DNA from: Tautonia plasticadhaerens
GTDB taxonomy: Bacteria > Planctomycetota > Planctomycetia > Isosphaerales > Isosphaeraceae
Length of the DNA stretch: 64,000 bases
Direction of reading: 5' to 3'
Assembly: GCF_007752535.1 (NCBI RefSeq)
Contig: NZ_CP036426.1
Span: 2,790,001-2,854,000 of the forward strand
In this document: in pieces, positions 26,788 through 34,500 of the stretch
Position numbering within the stretch: position 1 is the stretch's first letter
Layout: every line of letters starts with the position of its first letter
Program-made: the position numbers and the translations under genes
The notes under the pieces: generated by a model
Told to the model about the DNA's origin: nothing
The model's database searches: none
The model's input: only the letters and a program-made list of their open reading frames with translations

Positions 26788-27898
26788 GCCGGAGCGCCTC
26801 CGTCGGTTCCAGCCGGGACGCCCGGACCGCCGGGTACAGCCCCCCCAGCAGGGTCAGCCCCACCCCCAGCGCCAGGCCGACCCCCAGCACCACCGGCGAC
26901 AGGTTCGGGTCGATGAACCCGCGGGATGTGGGCGACAGGGTCACCGCCCTCGCCCCCCCGAACGCGAGCGCCGTCCCCAGGAGCACCCCCAGCAGTCCCA
27001 GCGCCGCCGCCTCCCCCATCAGGAGCAGGACGATCCGGCTCCTCCGCCATCCCAGGGCGCGGAGCAGGCCGATCTCCGAGGTCCGCTCCGTCACGGCCAT
27101 CGCCATCGTGTTCAGCAGGCCGACCGACCCCAGCAGCAGCGCGATCCCGGTCGTCGCCGCCGCCATCGCCCGGGCCAGGCGGAGCTGGATGTTCCCCGAC
27201 ACGTAGTCCCGGGCCGGGGTCGCCGCCACGCCCCCCACCCTCCGCTCGATCTCCCGGCCCAGGGCCCCCGGGTCCGTCCCGGGCTTCGCCACGACGACGA
27301 ACCCGGTCACCTGGCCCTGCCTCCCCATCATCCGCTGCAATTCCCCGAGCGGCATGACCAGCCCACCGTTCTCGAACAGGCTCTCGCTCTCATAGACGCC
27401 CGCCACTTCGAACGGCTCCCCGGCGATCTCCACCCGGTCCCCCACCCCTTTGCCCAGGTTCAGGGCCAGCACCCGCCCCAGCAGCACGGCCGCCCCGTCC
27501 CCCTCCCGCAGGCCCCTCCCATCGACTATCGTCAACCCGTCGATGAGGAGCCCGCCCGGCTCCCAGCCGTTGGCCAGCACGCTGACGAGGTTCGCCCCCT
27601 CGAACGAGACCGAGTCCATCAGCGAGGGGGCCAGCTCGGCCACCCCGGGGATCCGCCGGATCGCGCCCGCCATCCCCTCGTCGAGCGTGCTGGAGAGCTG
27701 GTCGCTGATTCCCGCCCGGACGACGATCAGGTCGATGCCCCGGGACCGGTAGATCGCCTGGAACGCACGCTCGAAGCCCATCGAGATCCCCGAGAGCAGC
27801 ATGACCGCCGACACCGCGACCGCCAGGCCGACCGTCGTGAGGGCCGTCCGCGCCGGCCGGCCTCTCAGGTTCCGAACGATGAACCGCAGATATCCCAT
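26780..27898 (-). CDS. FtsX-fold ABC transporter permease (MacB/LolC-like)
   Basis: A 372-residue permease. An N-terminal membrane helix (TALTTVGLAVAVSAVMLLSG) is followed by a large periplasmic domain (about 45-240) and three more membrane helices in the last 130 residues (MAAATTGIALLLGSVGLLNT, GEAAALGLLGVLLGTALAFG, VVLGVGLALGVGLTLLGGLY). This is the MacB-type topology. RTSEIGLLRALGWRRSRI is the coupling-helix region contacted by the ATPase. Start at 27898 because the preceding 32 codons overlap noncoding sequence. Encoded with the ATPase and methyltransferase in the lipid operon. Confidence 0.9.
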   Translation of the reverse strand: MGYLRFIVRNLRGRPARTALTTVGLAVAVSAVMLLSGISMGFERAFQAIYRSRGIDLIVVRAGISDQLSSTLDEGMAGAIRRIPGVAELAPSLMDSVSFEGANLVSVLANGWEPGGLLIDGLTIVDGRGLREGDGAAVLLGRVLALNLGKGVGDRVEIAGEPFEVAGVYESESLFENGGLVMPLGELQRMMGRQGQVTGFVVVAKPGTDPGALGREIERRVGGVAATPARDYVSGNIQLRLARAMAAATTGIALLLGSVGLLNTMAMAVTERTSEIGLLRALGWRRSRIVLLLMGEAAALGLLGVLLGTALAFGGARAVTLSPTSRGFIDPNLSPVVLGVGLALGVGLTLLGGLYPAVRASRLEPTEALRHD

Positions 27899-27930
27899 CG
27901 GCCACTCCGCCCCCGTCCCACGCCGGCCGA

Positions 27931-28773
27931 TCAGCCCGGCACCCGTCCCGAGAAGACGTACCCCATGCCCCTCCAAATCCGCTCGAACCGGCACCCCGGC
28001 AGCACCCCCCGGGCGATCCCCTCCACGTCGAGCTTCCGGTGCCGCTCCACCATCGCCGCGAAGTCGTCGCCCAGGTTCATCATCCTCGACACCACCCAGC
28101 GCTCCACCCCCGGCATCCCCATCCTGCGGAAGGGCAGGTAGTCGGTCAGGTCCGGCACCTCGTCCGACACCACGATCGTCCCCCCCGGCCTGACGGCCCG
28201 GGCCATTTCCCGGAGCGCCCGCTCGGGATCATTGAAATAGTTGAACGCGCCGATGCTCAAGGCCGCGTCGAAGCGACCGTCCCGCACCGGCAGCTCCTCC
28301 GCCTGCCCGAGCACCAGGGAGAGCGCCCGGTCCCCCGACCGCCCCCGGCAGGCCCGCAACTGCACCTCGGACACGTCCACCCCCACGACCGACCAGCGCG
28401 CCGGCAGCCAGGGCAGGTACACCCCGTCGCCGATCGCCACGTCGAGCAGGGCCAGGTCGTCCCCCTCGGGCAGGTGTCGCAGCACCTTCGACCGCGCCCG
28501 ACGCTCGCCCCCCAGGTTGACGAACGTGAACCACTCCCAGAAGCGGAACTTCGGCCAGAGCGGCCCGTCGTAGAAGGCCCGGGCCACCTCGTTGTTGTCC
28601 GAGGCCTCGTCCCGGGCCACCACGATCCCGTCCCGGACCGGGTACGAGGCCCCGCACGACCGGCAGGCGATCGGCCCGCCGGCCCCATCCCCCTCGGCAT
28701 CGCCCCCGCAGGAGAGGCAGCGCCAGACGTCGGCGAGCGTCTCGGGAATTTTACCTGCAATCGATGCGGACAT
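27931..28773 (-). CDS. Zinc-ribbon methyltransferase (paralogue 2)
   Basis: A 280-residue protein beginning with a zinc-ribbon-like module (CLSCGG, then CRSCGASYPVRDGIV, about 18-50) and a class I SAM-dependent methyltransferase (motif I LLDVAIGDGVYLPWL; VVGVDVS; LGQAEELPVRDGRFDAAL). The Ser/Cys arrangement resembles Trm112-type or UbiE/biotin-synthesis methyltransferases with an added metal-binding head. A strong AAGGAGG ribosome site precedes the ATG at 28773. The neighbouring gene at 28803 is a diverged paralogue with the same architecture. In this operon the pair most likely methylates the lipid or its headgroup. Confidence 0.85.
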   Translation of the reverse strand: MSASIAGKIPETLADVWRCLSCGGDAEGDGAGGPIACRSCGASYPVRDGIVVARDEASDNNEVARAFYDGPLWPKFRFWEWFTFVNLGGERRARSKVLRHLPEGDDLALLDVAIGDGVYLPWLPARWSVVGVDVSEVQLRACRGRSGDRALSLVLGQAEELPVRDGRFDAALSIGAFNYFNDPERALREMARAVRPGGTIVVSDEVPDLTDYLPFRRMGMPGVERWVVSRMMNLGDDFAAMVERHRKLDVEGIARGVLPGCRFERIWRGMGYVFSGRVPG

Positions 28774-28802
28774 GACGAGTTCCTCCTTCGAGCCCCGATC
28801 GT

Positions 28803-29621
28803 TCACCGATCCACGACGCAATAGCCCAGCCCGCCCCAGATCCGGCGCCACTCGGCCCCCGGCAGCACGTCCCGGAAGACCGGGCGCAGGTCTCTTGGCA
28901 GCGCGAACACCATCTCGACGAACTCGGGATCGAGCCCCAGCCCCCGCAACCACCAGCGGTCGATCCTCGGCACGCCGATCAGGTGGCCGATCCCCATCCG
29001 GCAGAGCCAGGGCTGCTCGTCGGCCACGATGACCGGCCCCCCCAGCCGGGTCACCCGACGCAACTCCCGGAGGGCCCGCTCGTGGTCCTCGAACATGGTG
29101 AACCCTCCCACGCAGAGGCTCGCGTCGAAGCTCCCGTCCGGGAACGGCAGCTCGGACGCCTGGGCCCTCGCCAGCCGACCGGCCATCGACGGGAACCGGC
29201 GCAGGCATTCGTCCAATCGGGCCCCCGAGTGGTCGACCCCCACCACCTCCCATCCTCCGGGCAGGAATTCAAGGTTGTCCCCGTCGCCGATGCCGACCTC
29301 CAGCAGCCGGCTCGACCCCGATCCCGGCAGGTGCCGGAGGATCGGCCGCCTCGCCCTCCGGCTGCCGCCCTGGATCGCCAGGAACCGCCGCTCCCAGGGC
29401 CGGAACCGCTCCCAGGCCGGGCCGCCGTAGAACGCCTCGGTGATCCGGTCCCGGCCGACCAGCGGCCCGATCGCCTCCACGATCCCCCACCGCTCGGGGT
29501 ACGACCGCCCGCAGCCGGCGCAGGACCCGCACGGACCGACCGCCCCCCGGCAGCCCAGGCAGCGCAGCAGGCCGCCGAGCGGTGGCGGTCGATCGGTACT
29601 CGGGGGAGAAACCTGGGGCAC
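28803..29621 (-). CDS. Zinc-ribbon methyltransferase (paralogue 1)
   Basis: A 272-residue protein with the same plan as its neighbour: N-terminal cysteine-rich module (CLGC, then CGSCAGCGRSYPE), a helix-rich link (FYGGPAWERFRPWERRF, matching FYDGPLWPKFRFWEWF in the other copy), then a SAM domain with LLEVGIGDGDNLEFL, VVGVDHSGARLDECL and LPFPDGSFDASL. The shared odd insert and similar C-terminal WRRIWGGLGYCV and FERIWRGMGYVF endings show tandem duplication. It lies 34 bases downstream of the SDR gene. Substrate unknown. Confidence 0.85.
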   Translation of the reverse strand: MPQVSPPSTDRPPPLGGLLRCLGCRGAVGPCGSCAGCGRSYPERWGIVEAIGPLVGRDRITEAFYGGPAWERFRPWERRFLAIQGGSRRARRPILRHLPGSGSSRLLEVGIGDGDNLEFLPGGWEVVGVDHSGARLDECLRRFPSMAGRLARAQASELPFPDGSFDASLCVGGFTMFEDHERALRELRRVTRLGGPVIVADEQPWLCRMGIGHLIGVPRIDRWWLRGLGLDPEFVEMVFALPRDLRPVFRDVLPGAEWRRIWGGLGYCVVDR

Positions 29622-29655
29622 GTGGTCGGCTCCTTCGATGCTCGGGCCGGCGATC

Positions 29656-30438
29656 TCAGAACTCGACCGTGAGCGCCTCGGGCCCGGCCCGGTCCATCAT
29701 CTGGTCGTAGAGGCGGTTCGGCATCCGCCGGAGCAGCCCCATGCCCAGGGCCGTGCCCATCGGGAAGGTCGAGTCCCGGGGCCGACGGTCGATTGCCCGG
29801 ATGAGATGCCGGGCCGCCTGCTCGGGCTCCATCATGGAAACCGGCCGGCGGAACGGCGTCCCCTCGGTCATCGCCGTCCTCACGAACCCGGGGTAGACGG
29901 TGGTCACGCCGATCCCCCGGCGCTTGAGCGCCGGCCGCAGGCCCTCCAGGTAGGTCGTCAGCGCCGCCTTCGACGCCGAATACGCCGCCATCCACGGCAT
30001 CCCCCGGTATCCGGCCACGCTGGAGACGCCGACGATGTGCCCCGCCCCCCGGGCGATCATGCCCGGCAAGACCGCGTCGATCGCGTTCGCCACCCCCACC
30101 ACGTTCACGTCGAGCATCGCCCGGAGCGCCCCCGGGTCCAGGTCCGGCAGGAGCGTCAGGCCCCCCACCCCCGCGCATGCCACCAGCACCGACACCGGCC
30201 CAAGCACCTCCTCGATCTCCGACGCCGCCCCCCGCATCGCGGAGAGGTCGGTCACGTCGGCGGATCGGGGCGCGATCGCATCGCGATGCGACCTCAACTC
30301 CTCGACGACCGATGCCAACGCCCGTTCATCCCGATCGATCAGGCCGAGCCGGTCCCCCCGCCTCGCCAGGGCGATCGCCGTCGCCCGGCCGATGCCGTTG
30401 CCGGCCCCCGTCAGCAAGATCACGCCGGGAGACCTCAT
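29656..30438 (-). CDS. Short-chain dehydrogenase/reductase (first SDR of the lipid cluster)
   Basis: A 260-residue SDR with TGAGNGIG at the N terminus, VGVSSVAGYRG (catalytic Ser) and YSASKAAL (Tyr, Lys). The C-terminal extension includes FPMGTALGMGLLRRMPNRLY. The ATG at 30438 overlaps the stop of the hydrolase gene by four bases. Typical activities of this group are oxidation or reduction of long-chain alcohols or ketones. In context a keto-lipid or alcohol product is likely to be its substrate, but that is inference. Confidence 0.85.
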   Translation of the reverse strand: MRSPGVILLTGAGNGIGRATAIALARRGDRLGLIDRDERALASVVEELRSHRDAIAPRSADVTDLSAMRGAASEIEEVLGPVSVLVACAGVGGLTLLPDLDPGALRAMLDVNVVGVANAIDAVLPGMIARGAGHIVGVSSVAGYRGMPWMAAYSASKAALTTYLEGLRPALKRRGIGVTTVYPGFVRTAMTEGTPFRRPVSMMEPEQAARHLIRAIDRRPRDSTFPMGTALGMGLLRRMPNRLYDQMMDRAGPEALTVEF

Positions 30439-31289
30439 CGGCCGACCCCCACTTCCCCGGCGGCAGTCACCTCGTCCAGGAACGATCGGATCGCCGCCAG
30501 GAACGCCGACGGATTCTCCTCCGGTGCCCGGTGCTGCGCCCCGGGCACCAGCACCCTCCGGCAATCCGGCAGGTGGTCGGCCAGGTACTCGGCCGTGGCC
30601 AGGAACGGCGACGCCTCCCCGTACAGGGCCAGCACCGGCGCCGAGATCGACGCGATCCGGTCGGCCGTCAGCCCGGCGTCGGCCTTCGAGTCGTCGCCGC
30701 AGGTCGTCCGGCAGAGGCGGAGCAGCCGCTCCGTGGCCGGCAGGCCGACGGCCCTCCGAAAGCGGAGCATCCCCTCCTCGTCCAGGTGGGAAACCTGGTC
30801 GAAGAACTTGCCGAGGTCATACCAGTATTCATCCGAGAGCAGGACCCCCGCCCCCTCGGCCTCCCTCCGGAAGTTCTGCCAGTGGCCCCATCGGCTCAGG
30901 TCCTCCAGGTGCCGCAGGGCGGGGAAGTACGGGTCGGAGAGGACGATCCCCTCCACCCGGTCAGGCGCGAGCACCGCCGCGTGCGCCGCGATCACGGCCC
31001 CGAAGCTGTGGCCGACGAGCACCCCCCGTTCCGCCCCGATCTCGTCCATCAGCGCGATCACGTCCCCCGCGTGGTCGGCCGAGGTGTACCCGGACGGGGG
31101 CACGTCGCTGTACCCGTGCCCTCGCAGATCGAACGCCGTCACCCTCCTGCCCCCGGCCAGCTCCTGCATTGCCCGGCAGAGGAACCAGATCGACAGGTCC
31201 CCGGTCACCCCGTGGATCAGGATGACGTCCGGCCCCGCCCCGGCCTGCTGCACGTGCAGCGACAGCCCGTTCACCGCTCGCCTCGGCAT
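30435..31289 (-). CDS. Alpha/beta hydrolase (lipid cluster)
   Basis: A 284-residue alpha/beta hydrolase. The oxyanion-hole HGVTG, FDLRGHGYSD and nucleophile elbow GHSFG are present, with a candidate catalytic His in GAQHRAPEE. There is no signal peptide. It lies 15 bases after the discrete acyl carrier protein gene and is coupled to the SDR gene. Such enzymes in acyl-carrier clusters act as thioesterases, acyltransferases or editing hydrolases; here it may release the product from an ACP. Confidence 0.88.
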   Translation of the reverse strand: MPRRAVNGLSLHVQQAGAGPDVILIHGVTGDLSIWFLCRAMQELAGGRRVTAFDLRGHGYSDVPPSGYTSADHAGDVIALMDEIGAERGVLVGHSFGAVIAAHAAVLAPDRVEGIVLSDPYFPALRHLEDLSRWGHWQNFRREAEGAGVLLSDEYWYDLGKFFDQVSHLDEEGMLRFRRAVGLPATERLLRLCRTTCGDDSKADAGLTADRIASISAPVLALYGEASPFLATAEYLADHLPDCRRVLVPGAQHRAPEENPSAFLAAIRSFLDEVTAAGEVGVGR

Positions 31290-31304
31290 CGAATCGACCT
31301 CCGC

Positions 31305-31577
31305 TCAATTCCCGAGGTGTCGGGCCAGGAACTTCGCCAGCGTCCCCATCGTCAGGTCGCGGTCCTTCCGGGACCCCAGCTCCGCCATCAAGTCGCCGAA
31401 GGGCAGGGGGCGGCCGTAGAAGTCCTGGAGCGACTCCCCCAGCACCACCGCGTCGATCGACGCCAGGCCCAGGTCGGCGAAGAACCGGGTCTCCGCGCCG
31501 ATCGGCCCGGAGTAATCCCGACCGCCGAAGTCGGCCAGGACCCCGGCCAGGTCGTCGAGAATCTCGGATTCGCTCAT
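31305..31577 (-). CDS. Discrete acyl carrier protein
   Basis: A 90-residue acyl carrier protein. The phosphopantetheine-accepting Ser is residue 40 in DLGLASIDAV. Flanking helices (EILDDLAGVLADF and VVLGESLQDFYGRPL) have the expected lengths. It is separate from the ACP domain inside the large synthase, so the operon has at least two carrier sites. The ATG at 31577 overlaps the stop of the preceding synthase gene by four bases. The PPTase domain in that protein would be a natural partner. Confidence 0.9.
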   Translation of the reverse strand: MSESEILDDLAGVLADFGGRDYSGPIGAETRFFADLGLASIDAVVLGESLQDFYGRPLPFGDLMAELGSRKDRDLTMGTLAKFLARHLGN

Positions 31578-34500
31578 CGCTCCGCCCCCCCCCGGACGAA
31601 CCAGGCGAGGGCATACCCCTCCCGGGTCGTCGTCCCTACGTCCAGTCCGCCCCCCGCCAGCCCCGGGCAGGCCGAAGCCAGCCCCGTGCCGAGCCGGGCG
31701 GCCATCATCCCCGACGCCGGGTCGATGGCCGTCACCTCCACCCCCCTCGGCCCGTCGATCATCCCCAAGCCGGTCGCCTTGGCCACCGCCTCGCGGGCGC
31801 ACCAGAGCCGGGCGACCCACTCCGGCCGTCGCTCTGCGTCGAAGCGGTCGAGCAACGCCCGCTCCCCCGGCCCGAAGGCCAGGTCCTCGAAGGATCCCGA
31901 CCGGGGCGTGATCCGCTCGACGTCGATCCCCACCCGGGCGCCCGGATCCCGGCTCGCCAGCGCGACCGCCACCCCCTCGGTGTGCGAGATCGACAGGATC
32001 GGCATGTCCCGGCCTCCCGGCCCCACCCCGGGGAGGAGCACGGGGCGGCCCGACTCGTCCGGCTCGATCGTCAGGTCGGCGGGATAGAGGTGCCCCCTCC
32101 CCTCGGCCAGCCAGAGCCGACGGGCCGCCTCCTTGGCCGCGATCCGCCCCCAGAGCCGGAGCGTCCTCCTCCGGTCCGACCCCTCGGGTCGCAGGCACCC
32201 CGCCCGCTCCCGGGGGGAGAGCTGCACCCGCTCCAGCACGTCCCGCCAGACCGGACGCCCCATGTCCTCCGGCGGCCGGAGCCACACGGCGGAGGTTCCG
32301 GCAGGCAACCCCGCCAGACCGATCGGCTCGCCGAGCAGGATCCGGTCGGGCTGACGGAACAGGTCCCGGTAGCGCGCGGGCCAGTCGAACCGCCAGTCCT
32401 CCCAGTCGCGCAGCCGCATCCAGACCCGCCCATCCGGCCGGAGGATCTCCGCGTCCGCCCGGACCCTGTGGCGATCGACCGCCGTCACCTCGATCCGGCA
32501 GGGCACGTCGGCCCCCTCCGGAGGGTCCTCGCCGAAAAACTCCAGCCTGCCCATCCGGAGCGGGAAGATCACGTCCCCGTCGGCCAGCCGGTCCAGGCCC
32601 CAGCAGCCGAGCAGGTGGGTGAACGCGTCCAGCACGATCGGGTCGGTCAGCGGCATTGGGGCCCCTGCCTCGCGCCGGAGGGCGCCCCTCGGGAGCACCC
32701 GGAGCGTCCCCTCGATCCCCCGGTCCGACACCTCCCCCACCCCCACCACCCCCCGGAGCGCAGGGCCGTGGAAGAGCCACTGCTCGCCGTAGAGCGACTC
32801 TGCGGTGAACCGGGACGCCTCCGCCTCCCCCAGGTCGAACGGCGAGGCCCCCGGCGCCCCGGGGCGATCCCCCGATAAGACCACCACCGCCTCCATCTCC
32901 GGCCGATCCCCCCTTGGCCCCGGCCGATCGGCCCGGCCCCGATGGAACAGCCCCGCCCGTACCTCGCCGGGCCGGTCGGGATCCGCCTCGGCGACGATCT
33001 CCAGCAATGTCGGCGCGTCTTCATATCTGACCCACCGACGCGCCCTCACGTCCCGCAGCCCCACCAACACCCCGCCGGGCACGAGCCGGGCCGACGCCTC
33101 TGCCAGCATCTCCGCCATCACCGTGAACGGCAGCACCGGCAGGCCCTTCATGTCCGAGTCGATCGCCGAGATCCGGCGGCCGCCGAACGTATGGGCCTCG
33201 GCGACCGGGTCCCCCTCCGCGTCCAGGATCCGGCGGACGACGCAACGCCCGGCCGTCGCCTCGATCGCCGCCCCCTCCCGGGCCCCTCCCGTGACGCCCC
33301 GGCCCGGGGCGGGCCCCAACCCGACGGCGACGCCCTCGCCCCGAGTCGAGGTCCCCGCCCCCGCCTCCCGTCCCCCCGGGACGGAGACCTCACGCGCCGG
33401 GGCCGCGGGGGCATCCCAATCGGCATCCACGGCGAGGCGAGCGTCGGGGCCGACCTCCCCCCACTCGTCCCGCCTCCCCGGCGGTCGACTCGGCCGGCTC
33501 CCCCCCGGATCCTCGGGCCGGAGGCCCGCCCGGGGCCCGGGGGATTCGGGCCGCATCGTCACCCCCCTCGCCCCGGTCGGCGGCCCCCCCTCCAGGTCGA
33601 CGGACATGGGGCGGCGGCGGGAATACAACACGGCCGGGTCGATCGTCGCGCCCTGCGCGAACAGCGACGCGACCAGGTGATTCAGTTGAGAGAGGCCCGA
33701 TCGCCTCGGCAGGTTCGCGGCCACCGCGAAGGCGTCCCGCCCCCGGAGTGTGTCCTCGACGAACCCGGCGAGGTTCCCCCTGGCCCCCACATCCACGAAC
33801 AGCCGGATGCCGTCGACGTGCATCGCCTCCACCGCCCGGCGGAACTCGACCGGCCGGGTCCACTGGGCCACCGCGAGCCGTCGCAGCTCGTCCGGCCCCC
33901 CCGACACCCGCCCCGCCAGGCAGCAGGAATATAGCGGGATCGACGGATCGCCGATCGGGATCGACTCGAAGAACGCCCGGATCGGCCCCATCGCCGGGCC
34001 GAACTCGGGGCAGTGGTAGGCCCGGGAGAACGGCAATTCCTCCACCGAGATCCCCGCCGACTTCAGGCGACCCGCCGCCTCCCGGATCGCAGCCGGCCCG
34101 CCGACGATCACGACCTGATGCGGGCAATTGTCCGCGGCCACCGCCACCGCCGTCCCGGCCGGGCTTCCCAGCAACGCCTCGACCCGAGACCGGTCGGCCC
34201 CCACGCCCAGCAGGCGGGCCTCCGGGATCGCCCCCGACCGCTCCAGCCCGGAGAACACGGCGGCCAGCCCGATGAGCCGGGCCTCCAGCCCGTCGTCATC
34301 CGGGATCGCCCCCGAAGCCACCAGCGCGGGGAACTCGCCGCTGCTGTGGCCGCAAACCGCGTCCGGCTCCAGCCCGAGCCGGGTCAGCAGCGTGTACAGC
34401 GCCCACTGAGAGCCGAGCACCACGTGCACCGCGGTCCCCGCCTCCCAGAGCGACGGGTCGACCCCGGCCCCGGCGCCGTACAGCCGGGCCCCGGGCGGGT

